Source: Bordetella parapertussis
Lineage (GTDB): Bacteria > Pseudomonadota > Gammaproteobacteria > Burkholderiales > SG8-41
Reading direction: 5' to 3'
Assembly (NCBI GenBank): GCA_945870465.1
Contig: CAMBSS010000104.1
Coordinates: forward strand, 1 to 15,341
Length of the DNA stretch: 15,341 nt
A program made the position numbers and the translations under genes. Shown here piece after piece: positions 1 through 7,369 of this stretch; the first letter of the stretch is position 1, and the number at the start of each line of letters is the position of its first letter. The notes under the pieces are model-generated. The model was not told the origin of the DNA. It did not search any database and saw only the letters and a program-made list of their open reading frames with translations.

Positions 1-680
1 TTCTCCGTGTAGCCGGTTTTCATGCCGTCGACTGTCGGGTCCGACCACAAGAGGCGGTTGCGGTTGGCCTGGGTGATGTTGTTGTAGCGGTATTCCTTCA
101 TCGCGTATAGCGGATGGTATTCGGGAAAATCGCGGATTATGGCGATGGCAAGCAGCGCCAGGTCCTGCGCGGTGGAATAGTGCTGCGGGTTGGGCAGCCC
201 GGTCGAGTTCATGAAGTTCGAGTTCTTCATGCCCAACTGCTGCGCCTGGGCATTCATTTTTTGCGCGAAGGTTTCTTCGCTGTCGGCGATCAGTTCGGCC
301 AGCGCGATGCACGCGTCGTTGCCGGACTGCACGATCATGCCGCGCATCAGTTCCTCGACCGTCACCGCTCGATTGGGCTGGATAAACATGCGCGAGCCTT
401 CGGCTTTCCATGCGCGTTCCGAGACCGGCACGTTTTGCGTCAGCTGGATCTGCTTTTGCTTCAGCGCGGCAAACGTCAGGTATGCCGTCATCAGCTTGGT
501 GAGTGATGCGGGCTCGATTCTTTCGTCCGGCGTTTTGCCGGCGAGCGTCTGCTGGCTGTGATGATCGAGCAGCAGGAAGGAGCGCGCGGCAATGGGCGGC
601 GCCGGCGGCACGAGCGGATGGGGCGATTGGGCGAACGACGCGTCGGCAAACAGCGACAGCAGAAGCAGAAGTGTGCGCAT
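1..680 (-). CDS. dacC: D-alanyl-D-alanine carboxypeptidase (PBP5/6 family, S11), 5' part; 3' end beyond the window
   Basis: Low-molecular-weight penicillin-binding protein that removes the terminal D-Ala from peptidoglycan pentapeptides in the periplasm. The visible 226 residues begin with a short signal peptide (MRTLLLLLSLFADASFA, cleavage probably near residue 17). All three active-site motifs of the S11 family are present: SxxK as SLTK at residues 59-62 (Ser59 nucleophile), SGN at 119-121 and KTG at 221-223. The gene leaves the window just after KTG, so the end of the catalytic domain and any C-terminal amphipathic anchor cannot be seen. The ATG at 680-678 fits the signal peptide but has only a weak ribosome site. 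It is transcribed divergently from the copper chaperone gene. The family is clear; choosing dacC over dacA rests on convention for betaproteobacteria and is less certain. Confidence 0.93.
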   Translation of the reverse strand, partial: MRTLLLLLSLFADASFAQSPHPLVPPAPPIAARSFLLLDHHSQQTLAGKTPDERIEPASLTKLMTAYLTFAALKQKQIQLTQNVPVSERAWKAEGSRMFIQPNRAVTVEELMRGMIVQSGNDACIALAELIADSEETFAQKMNAQAQQLGMKNSNFMNSTGLPNPQHYSTAQDLALLAIAIIRDFPEYHPLYAMKEYRYNNITQANRNRLLWSDPTVDGMKTGYTE

Positions 681-697
681 GAATTCCGAAAATTTTG

Positions 698-703
698 ATT
701 ATA
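698..703 (-). promoter_or_regulatory. Candidate -10 box for the carboxypeptidase gene
   Basis: Read on the minus strand this is a perfect TATAAT, 17 bases upstream of the ATG at 680. No good -35 box is seen at 16-18 bases spacing, so the assignment rests on the -10 match alone. The leader would be only about 10 bases, leaving little room for a ribosome site. Confidence 0.35.
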
Positions 704-784
704 ACAAAGCAAAGTTGCATTGCCGGCGGCAACTTGAAACAATGAGCGCCCATTGAGTCAACGCTAAACTGGAAAATCTCCGAC

Positions 785-1249
785 ATGAACAATCTGCAAA
801 AAGTTGCAAACGTGGCGGTCATCGCTTTGCTGTTCGCATCTTCGGCATTGGGCGCGGAATCGGTAACGACCGCCAATGCCTGGACTCGCGCGACCGTGCC
901 GGGGCAGAGCGTGGCTGGCGCCTACTTCGACATCACGTCCGTTGCGCCTGCCGCGCTCGTCGCGGTAGAAAGCCCGGCCGCGAAAAAGGCCGAACTGCAC
1001 ACGATGTCGATGGATGGCGGCGTGATGAAAATGCGCGCGGTGCAGAAAATCGAATTGCCGGCACAGCAGACGGTCAGCTTGAAGCCCGGCGGTTACCACG
1101 TCATGCTGATCGATATCAAACGCGAGCTCAAAGCGGGCGAACGCGTGCCGCTGAAAATCGTGGTGCAGGACGGCAGGGGCGTGAAAACATCACTGAACGT
1201 TGAAGCCGAAGTGCGCGCGGCTGCACCGCCGGCGCAGCATATGAAATAG
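785..1249 (+). CDS. pcuC: Periplasmic copper chaperone, PCuAC family (DUF461)
   Basis: 154-residue exported Cu(I)-binding protein of the PCu(A)C family, which passes copper to the CuA or CuB centres of cytochrome oxidases, often with Sco proteins. A signal peptide covers residues 1-23 (hydrophobic VAVIALLFASSALGA, then ES). The family metal motif H-x10-M-x21-H-x-M is matched exactly: His72, Met83, His105 and Met107, with extra methionines at 74, 76 and 81. Its C-terminus (QHMK) adds another His-Met pair. The start has a modest GGAAA about 10 bases upstream. It stands alone between a divergent carboxypeptidase gene and a convergent anti-sigma gene, so an oxidase link cannot be read from context. 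A weak promoter (TTGCAT at 715-720, AACAAT at 738-743, 17 apart) may drive it. Family assignment is secure. Confidence 0.93.
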   Translation: MNNLQKVANVAVIALLFASSALGAESVTTANAWTRATVPGQSVAGAYFDITSVAPAALVAVESPAAKKAELHTMSMDGGVMKMRAVQKIELPAQQTVSLKPGGYHVMLIDIKRELKAGERVPLKIVVQDGRGVKTSLNVEAEVRAAAPPAQHMK

Positions 1250-1261
1250 GCGGTTAGCGCG

Positions 1262-1447
1262 TTACCGCGCGTTACCGCCGTCGCGGTAACGGCGCACGGC
1301 CACCCGCAGAAACGCGAGTTGCGTGCGGAATTTGCTGCAGCCCTTGCATATCAGGAGATGCAGCTGCACGCTCCATTGCTCGAGAGGCCCGAGCCGGCGT
1401 TCCTGTGCTGCCGACAACAGCACGCTGATTTCTTTGCATGAGCGCAT
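1262..1447 (-). CDS. Short zinc-binding anti-sigma factor (ZAS / zf-HC2 type)
   Basis: 61-residue protein read from the ATG at 1447-1445, five bases after the sigma factor stop. The N-terminal CKEIS, the HLLICKGC motif (His30-x3-Cys34-x2-Cys37) and the following QLAFLR helix form the zinc-binding anti-sigma (ZAS) fold that holds ECF sigma factors inactive in the cytoplasm. With Cys4 the protein could ligate zinc by one His and three Cys. It is much shorter than RsrA or ChrR and has no membrane segment, so it would act as a soluble, possibly redox-sensing, partner. The tight spacing indicates translational coupling with the sigma gene. By analogy with the Neisseria sigma-E/MseR pair it may sense oxidative stress; this is inference. 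Its 3' end contains a perfect hairpin at 1271-1290. Confidence 0.8.
   Translation of the reverse strand: MRSCKEISVLLSAAQERRLGPLEQWSVQLHLLICKGCSKFRTQLAFLRVAVRRYRDGGNAR
1271..1290. repeat. Perfect hairpin with adjoining direct repeat at the pcuC / anti-sigma convergence
   Basis: GTTACCGC (1271-1278) and GCGGTAAC (1283-1290) form an 8-bp perfect stem with a 4-base loop. The ten bases GCGTTACCGC also occur twice in tandem (1259-1268 and 1269-1278). It lies between two converging genes, inside the last codons of the anti-sigma gene. It may act as a transcription stop in both directions, but no T-tract follows on either strand. Confidence 0.5.
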
Positions 1448-1452
1448 GGGAT

Positions 1453-2019
1453 TTATCGGCTCGCGCCGCCAAACCATTTGATTTCGAGGCATTCGCGCAG
1501 AATGATGCGGGCGCGATGCAGGATCACCCACAGGTTGGTCGGGGTGATGGCCAGTTCCTGACAGATTTCCTCCGTGGTCATCTCCATGACTTCGCGCAGC
1601 ATGAACACGCGGGCGGTGCGCTCCGGCATCAGCCGCGAGCACACTTCGAAGATTTCCCAGAACTTGCGGTTTTCCAGCGCCTGCTCGGGGTCTCCCCAGG
1701 TGGCCGGCATTTGCTGCCAATGGCCGTCGCTTTTGAACAACGAGTCCACCGTCTCGGCGTCAGTACTGTCTTCGACGCCGGTCAGCGGCTGCTCGCGCGA
1801 CTTGCGGCGTATGGCGTCGATGATCTTGTGCTTGAGTATGCCGGTGAGCCAGGTCTTGACCGAAGAGCTGCCGCTGAAACGGGCGCGGCCTTCGAGGGCT
1901 GCCAGCAGCGTTTCCTGCACGACGTCCTCGGCGTGGTCCGGGTTGCGCAGTTGCAGCAGCGCGTAGCGCAGCAAGTATGGCCGGTGCTGCTGGAGGTCCT
2001 TATCGCTGGGGGGATTCAC
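1453..2019 (-). CDS. ECF-type RNA polymerase sigma factor (TIGR02943-like)
   Basis: 188-residue group 4 (ECF) sigma factor. Region 2 covers about residues 14-78, with the core-binding and -10 recognition helices (HAEDVVQETLLAAL and SVKTWLTGILKHKIIDAIRR). Region 4 covers about 123-179 with the helix-turn-helix EEICQELAITPTNLWVILHRAR. The long Trp-rich linker (GHWQQMPATWGDPE) and the end ECLEIKWF match the small beta/gammaproteobacterial subgroup I know as TIGR02943. The start is a GTG at 2019-2017; an in-frame stop at 2055-2053 and the lack of an upstream ATG leave few alternatives, though the ribosome site is weak. The zinc anti-sigma gene follows after five bases, the usual arrangement for a sigma and its inhibitor. 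I found no convincing autoregulatory promoter upstream. Target genes cannot be told from the window. Confidence 0.9.
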   Translation of the reverse strand: MNPPSDKDLQQHRPYLLRYALLQLRNPDHAEDVVQETLLAALEGRARFSGSSSVKTWLTGILKHKIIDAIRRKSREQPLTGVEDSTDAETVDSLFKSDGHWQQMPATWGDPEQALENRKFWEIFEVCSRLMPERTARVFMLREVMEMTTEEICQELAITPTNLWVILHRARIILRECLEIKWFGGASR

Positions 2020-2104
2020 AAGGGGGCTTGAAATCGGGGCGGGTGGTCCAATCTACGGTTTTTTTTGCCCGCTCACAAGTGCTTCCGGGTATTGGGGGCG
2101 CGCA

Positions 2105-2133
2105 CTTGAAAATATTCCGGGCGCATCCCATAT
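2105..2133 (+). promoter_or_regulatory. Sigma-32 (RpoH) heat shock promoter of hsp20
   Basis: CTTGAAA at 2105-2111 is a perfect RpoH -35 element. TCCCATAT at 2126-2133 matches the CCCCATNT -10 element in all but the first base, with a 14-base spacer. Transcription should begin near 2140, giving a leader of about 40 bases before the hsp20 ATG at 2180. Confidence 0.85.
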
Positions 2134-2166
2134 GTGTTGTGTAGGGCAGGAGCCCGCTAAAAACAC

Positions 2167-2172
2167 AGGAGA
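2167..2172 (+). promoter_or_regulatory. Ribosome binding site deciding the hsp20 start
   Basis: AGGAGA lies 7 bases before the ATG at 2180. The same frame is open upstream to an ATG at 2132, but that codon overlaps the sigma-32 -10 box and would not be on the mRNA, so 2180 is the start. Confidence 0.8.
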
Positions 2173-2179
2173 ATTTACT

Positions 2180-3600
<1,421 letters not shown>

Positions 3601-3623
3601 CGCGCCACCGATGACGGGCGGCC

Positions 3624-4277
3624 ATGAAATTTAACCGGATATGGGTGTTCGATCTGGACAACACGCTGCACAACGCCAGCCCGCATATATTTCCGCACAT
3701 CAACCGCGCCATGACCACGTACATGCAGACCCATCTCGGGCTCGACGAAGCGGGCGCCGGTGAATTGCGCCAGCATTATTGGCGGCGCTACGGCGCGACG
3801 CTGATCGGGCTCATGCGCAACCATGCGACCGACCCGGCGCATTTTCTGCGCGCGACGCACGATTTTTCGGCGCTCGACCGCATGGTGGTGCGCGAGCCCG
3901 GGCTGCGCGCCACGCTCACGCGCCTGCCCGGCCGCAAACTGGTGTTTTCCAATGCGCCGGTGCATTATGCGAAAGCGGTGCTCGACGTGCTCGGCATCGC
4001 CGATTTGTTCGACGACGTATTTTCGATCGAGCGCACCGGTTACCGGCCGAAGCCGGATTGTTATGGTTTTCTGAAATTGTTCCGCCGGCACCGGGTGCGC
4101 GCCGGCGCCTGCATCATGGTCGAAGACACGCTGGCGAATCTCAAGACGGCCAAGAAACTGGGGATGTCGACCATATGGGTGGCGGGGGTGGCGCGCGCGG
4201 CACGGCTTCCCGCGTACGTTGATTTCAGCGTCAGGAATCTGCTGCAGCTGCCGCGCCTCGCGTGGCAGCTGAACTGA
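3624..4277 (+). CDS. HAD-superfamily hydrolase, pyrimidine 5'-nucleotidase type
   Basis: 217-residue cytoplasmic phosphatase of the HAD superfamily, resembling the TIGR01993 pyrimidine 5'-nucleotidase (yeast Sdt1) group. The four HAD motifs are present: motif I FDLDNTL with nucleophile Asp10 and Asp12, motif II VFSNAP with Ser109, motif III YRPKP with Lys143, and motif IV MVEDTLANL with Glu167-Asp168. The alpha-helical C1 cap (about residues 18-95) has the family's YWRRYG segment. The likely substrate is a nucleoside monophosphate, but substrate cannot be fixed by sequence alone. The gene lies between argB (23-base gap) and slmA (23-base gap), an order I recognise from other betaproteobacteria, and is presumably co-transcribed with them. 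Confidence 0.88.
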   Translation: MKFNRIWVFDLDNTLHNASPHIFPHINRAMTTYMQTHLGLDEAGAGELRQHYWRRYGATLIGLMRNHATDPAHFLRATHDFSALDRMVVREPGLRATLTRLPGRKLVFSNAPVHYAKAVLDVLGIADLFDDVFSIERTGYRPKPDCYGFLKLFRRHRVRAGACIMVEDTLANLKTAKKLGMSTIWVAGVARAARLPAYVDFSVRNLLQLPRLAWQLN

Positions 4278-4300
4278 AGCATCGGGCACGGGAGGGCGAC

Positions 4301-4876
4301 ATGGGCAAACGCGGCGACCGCAAACTGCAAATCCTGCAAACCCTTGCCCGCATGCTGGAGCAGCCGGCGGCGGAAAAAATCACGACCGCGGCGCTCGCCG
4401 CCAATCTGGAAGTTTCGGAGGCGGCGCTGTACCGGCATTTTGCGAGCAAGGCGCAGATGTTCGAAGGGCTGATCGAATTCATCGAGGAAACGCTGTTCGG
4501 CCTCATCAACAAAATCACCAGCGAGGAGAAAAGCGGCCTGAAGCAGCTCGAAGCGGTGACCGCGATGCTGCTCGGCTTCGCGCAGAAAAACCGCGGCATG
4601 ACGCGCGTGCTGATCGGCGACGCGCTGGTGCACGAGAACGAGCGGCTGCAGCAACGCATCAATCAACTGCACGACCGCGTCGAAGTGACGCTCAAGCAGG
4701 CCTTGCGCTTTGCGGCAGGGCAGAACGAGCTGCCGGCGACGCCGGACCCCGCGGCGCGCGCCAATCTCATCATGAGTTTCGTCACCGGGCGCTGGCACCA
4801 GTACGCCAAGAGCGGATTCAAGCGCGACCCCATGCAATACTGGAATGAGCAATGGCAGGCGCTGGTTGCACACTGA
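4301..4876 (+). CDS. slmA: Nucleoid occlusion factor SlmA (TetR family)
   Basis: 191-residue TetR-like DNA-binding protein. SlmA bound at its chromosomal sites blocks FtsZ ring assembly over the nucleoid. The helix-turn-helix is at about residues 27-47 (ITTAALAANLEVSEAALYRH), followed by the very characteristic FASKAQMFEGLIEFIEETL, which aligns closely with E. coli SlmA. The downstream ligand-like domain keeps LLGFAQKNRGMTRVL and ERLQQRINQL. Length is near that of E. coli SlmA (198). I chose the ATG at 4301 because GGAGGG lies at 4291-4296, four bases before it; the frame is open upstream from 4262, but that start would overlap the preceding gene. It is probably co-transcribed with argB. Name confidence is high because the whole core matches SlmA rather than a generic TetR protein. 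Confidence 0.93.
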   Translation: MGKRGDRKLQILQTLARMLEQPAAEKITTAALAANLEVSEAALYRHFASKAQMFEGLIEFIEETLFGLINKITSEEKSGLKQLEAVTAMLLGFAQKNRGMTRVLIGDALVHENERLQQRINQLHDRVEVTLKQALRFAAGQNELPATPDPAARANLIMSFVTGRWHQYAKSGFKRDPMQYWNEQWQALVAH

Positions 4877-4901
4877 TTGGCAGGCAATCGACGGAGGTCT
4901 T

Positions 4902-5342
4902 ATGAGCATCACCACCCAACAACTCGCCGAGCTCCTGATCGGCATCGCGCGTTCGCAGCAGGCGATCATCGACGCGGTCGAGGGTATGAAAGCCGGCTTC
5001 AAAAGCACCTATCTCACGCCGGCGCTCGATACCGCGGCGAAGCTGCGCTCGACCGGACGCCCGCTCACGTTGCAGGAATTTCCCGCACGTGTGCTGGTGC
5101 AGTGCCAGGGCCGCGCGGGCCCCAACCTCGAGCAAATGGTGAAAGATCTCGACGACCTCTTGTCCGGAAAAGTGCTGACTCCGTCAGCCGTAGCACCCGC
5201 GATCGCGCGCGCCGCAGCTGCCGCGCCGCGCCCCGCTGCTCCGGCTGCTGCGCCAGCGGCGGCACCCGCTCCCGCAACTGCTGCGCCCGCCGCACCGGCG
5301 CCCAAACCGGCCGCTGCGGCCGACGATCTGGACATGACCTAG
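4902..5342 (+). CDS. Unrecognised protein with helical head and Ala/Pro-rich tail
   Basis: 146-residue protein that I do not recognise. Residues 1-90 look like a compact, mostly helical domain (TTQQLAELLIGIARSQQAII, then QEFPARVLVQCQGRAGPNLE and MVKDLDDLLSG). Residues 95-140 are a low-complexity tail, almost entirely Ala and Pro with few basic residues, ending in the acidic segment DDLDMT. No signal peptide or membrane segment is seen, so it should be cytoplasmic. The start at 4902 is supported by GGAGG at 4893-4897; the open frame extends upstream to 4845 but overlaps slmA. It follows slmA by 25 bases and is likely in the same operon. A flexible linker ending in an acidic tip suggests a protein-binding tail, but this is inference and no function is assigned. 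Confidence 0.75.
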   Translation: MSITTQQLAELLIGIARSQQAIIDAVEGMKAGFKSTYLTPALDTAAKLRSTGRPLTLQEFPARVLVQCQGRAGPNLEQMVKDLDDLLSGKVLTPSAVAPAIARAAAAAPRPAAPAAAPAAAPAPATAAPAAPAPKPAAAADDLDMT

Positions 5343-5390
5343 CGGTATTGACGGCGGGCGCGCTACCGCGCACGAGCGTTTTCCTGCCGT

Positions 5391-6536
5391 TCAGTGCTTG
5401 CGTAAAAAGTAAACGAGACCCGGCGCGCCCGCGCCCGGTGCGCCGCGGATGGTTTGAGCGGAGGATTCGATTACCGTAAATCCCGCTTGCGCCGCAAGAC
5501 GCGTGATGTAGCCGGCCGACTGCGCATAGCGGCCGCTCGACAGCAGCAGGAAGTCGTGTTCGTCCGCAATGACCTCGATCGAAAAAGCGAATATCCCGCC
5601 CGCTGCCAGCACGCGCGACACCTGCGCAAAAATTTCCGCGAGATCGCCGATGTAAACGAAGACGTCGGCCGACAGGACCACGTCGAAATTCTCTGCCGGC
5701 GCCGTCTGCACGTACTCGGCGACGTCCATTTCACTCAATGCATCGTAGATGCCAAGGGCGGTGGCCCGCGCGAGCATCGCAGGCGACAAATCGACGCCGG
5801 CGAGCAGCGCTGAGGCGTCCTTGATGTGCGTGCCGCACAGGCCGGTACCGCAGCCCAGATCGAGCACGCGCAGCCGGCGATTGCTGCTGACTTCCTTTAC
5901 CCCGGCGGCCAGTATCTGCGGAATCCGATAGCCGAGATCGTCGACCAGCCGATGATCGAAATACGCCGCAAAATTGTCGAACACGGTACGCGAGTAGGCC
6001 GCCGGCGCGCGGCCGGTGGTGATGCCTTCGGCGGCGCTAAGCAAATGACTGAAGGTTTCAGTATCGACGCCGGCGGCGATGGCTTTGCGGTAGCAGCGCG
6101 CGGCTTCCGCGCGGTCGCCGAGGATTTCGCACATGCGGCCGAGATTGATGTACGGCTGGCCGAAATCCGGATTGAGTTCGACGGCGCGGCGATAACACTC
6201 GCGCGCCTCGTCCGGTTTGTTTTCCATTTGCAGCACGACGCCGAGATTGTTGTGCGCTTCGATGTAGCCGGGCTTGAGCGTGAGCGCATGCCGGTAGCTC
6301 GCGGCGGCGGCCTCGAATTTCTCCTCGTCGCGCCACGCGATGCCGCAGCGGTAATGCGCCTCGGCGCAATTCGCATCGATGGCGATTGCCTGCTGGAACG
6401 CGGCGCGGGCGTCAGCGTGGCGGCCGCTGGCAGCGAGTGTCTTGCCACGGTTGATGTGGGATTGCACGGCGTCCTGCTTGCTGCCGCCATACCCGAGCAG
6501 CCGGCGGACCAGCGCGCGGATAGTGACGCTATGCAT
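5391..6536 (-). CDS. TPR-repeat protein fused to an S-adenosylmethionine-dependent methyltransferase
   Basis: 381-residue two-part protein. The N-terminal half holds about four tetratricopeptide repeats (residues 24-57, 58-91, 92-125, 126-159), seen in helices such as ADARAAFQQAIAIDAN and EARECYRRAVELNPDFGQPY. The C-terminal half (about 185-381) is a class I methyltransferase with motif I VLDLGCGTG at 224-232, the acidic GVDLSP at 247-252 and FDVVLSADVFVYIGDL at 284-299. The bridge RTVFDNFAAYFDHRLVDDLGY is typical of TPR-methyltransferase fusions. The target is unknown; a small molecule or protein tail held by the TPRs is possible. The ATG at 6536 lies three bases after the upstream moeB stop, so the two are translationally coupled. 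No transmembrane segment is seen. Confidence 0.88.
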   Translation of the reverse strand: MHSVTIRALVRRLLGYGGSKQDAVQSHINRGKTLAASGRHADARAAFQQAIAIDANCAEAHYRCGIAWRDEEKFEAAAASYRHALTLKPGYIEAHNNLGVVLQMENKPDEARECYRRAVELNPDFGQPYINLGRMCEILGDRAEAARCYRKAIAAGVDTETFSHLLSAAEGITTGRAPAAYSRTVFDNFAAYFDHRLVDDLGYRIPQILAAGVKEVSSNRRLRVLDLGCGTGLCGTHIKDASALLAGVDLSPAMLARATALGIYDALSEMDVAEYVQTAPAENFDVVLSADVFVYIGDLAEIFAQVSRVLAAGGIFAFSIEVIADEHDFLLLSSGRYAQSAGYITRLAAQAGFTVIESSAQTIRGAPGAGAPGLVYFLRKH

Positions 6537-6539
6537 CTT

Positions 6540-7289
6540 TCAGCGTTTGCCGCATACCGCACATGCCGCATCGCGCTGGAGGCGGACGGTGCGCCATTCC
6601 ATGGCGAGCGCGTCGAACAGCAACAGGCGCCCGCTGAGCGAAGTGCCTATGCCGGCAATCAGCTTCAATGCTTCGGCCGCCTGCATGGCGCCGATGATGC
6701 CGACCAGGGGTGCAAACACGCCCATTACCGCGCAGCGCATGTCTTCGTTGTCGCCGCTCTCGGGAAACAAGCAGTGGTAGCACGGTGCCGCCGCGTCGCG
6801 CAGATCGAACACCGCGATCTGTCCGTCGAAGCGCACGCCGGCGCCGGACACCAGCGGTTTGCGGTGGGCAACGCAGGCGCGGTTCAAGGCATGGCGCGTC
6901 GCGAAGTTGTCGCTGCAGTCAAGCACGACATCGGCGTCGCGCACGAGTTCGCCGAAACGCGCGCCGTCGATACGCTCGTTGATTGTGCGCACGGAGATTT
7001 CGGGATTGATGCCGGCCAGCGTGCGTTGCGCCGATTCCGCTTTGGGCGTGCCGATCGCGTCGTTGCAATGCACGATCTGGCGCTGCAGGTTGGTGAGATC
7101 GACGGTGTCGCCGTCGCAAATGGTGAGCGTGCCGACGCCGGCAGATGCGAGATACAGCGCAACCGGCGAGCCGAGTCCGCCCGCGCCCATGATCAGCGCG
7201 TGGGCGCCGCGGAATTTCTCCTGGCCGTAGATGCCGATTTCCGGCAGCAGGATATGCCGGCTGTAACGCAGTAACTGTTCGTCATTCAT
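6540..7289 (-). CDS. moeB: Molybdopterin-synthase adenylyltransferase (MoeB/ThiF/HesA family)
   Basis: 249-residue E1-like enzyme that adenylates the C-terminal Gly-Gly of a small sulfur-carrier protein (MoaD for molybdenum cofactor, or ThiS for thiamine). The nucleotide fold has GAGGLG at 35-40, Asp59-Gly60, the NLQRQ motif at 67-71, Lys83 and DCSDN at 124-128. A structural zinc is held by two CxxC pairs (Cys170/Cys173 and Cys243/Cys246). Cys186 sits at the position of the conserved Cys in the crossover loop, and the following VFAPLVGIIGAMQAAEALK resembles MoeB more than ThiF. No rhodanese domain is attached. The gene lies beyond an intrinsic terminator after ctpA and directly before the TPR-methyltransferase. 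MoeB is the best name; a shared or ThiF role cannot be excluded. Confidence 0.88.
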   Translation of the reverse strand: MNDEQLLRYSRHILLPEIGIYGQEKFRGAHALIMGAGGLGSPVALYLASAGVGTLTICDGDTVDLTNLQRQIVHCNDAIGTPKAESAQRTLAGINPEISVRTINERIDGARFGELVRDADVVLDCSDNFATRHALNRACVAHRKPLVSGAGVRFDGQIAVFDLRDAAAPCYHCLFPESGDNEDMRCAVMGVFAPLVGIIGAMQAAEALKLIAGIGTSLSGRLLLFDALAMEWRTVRLQRDAACAVCGKR

Positions 7290-7319
7290 GGTGGCTGGCG
7301 GCAGGTGTGCCGGCGGCAG

Positions 7320-7350
7320 AAAGCAAAACGCCCGGACAAAGCCGGGCGTT
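7320..7350 (-). terminator. Intrinsic terminator after ctpA
   Basis: On the minus strand AACGCCCGG pairs with CCGGGCGTT (9 perfect bp, 7327-7335 with 7342-7350, 6-base loop), followed by TTTGCTTT. It starts 20 bases after the ctpA stop and should end most transcripts before moeB. Confidence 0.85.
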
Positions 7351-7369
7351 GGCGATCGACTGCGTTATC

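Noticed and set aside
2041..2110. An autoregulatory ECF promoter (GGAA plus CGT type) upstream of the sigma gene on the minus strand
   Set aside because: A GGAA and a CGT are present but about 23 bases apart, too far for the usual 16-17 base spacing.
5826..7274. A plus-strand frame open for 482 codons opposite the TPR-methyltransferase and moeB genes
   Set aside because: It spans two well-supported genes on the other strand and their junction, with no domain of its own; an artefact of high GC content.
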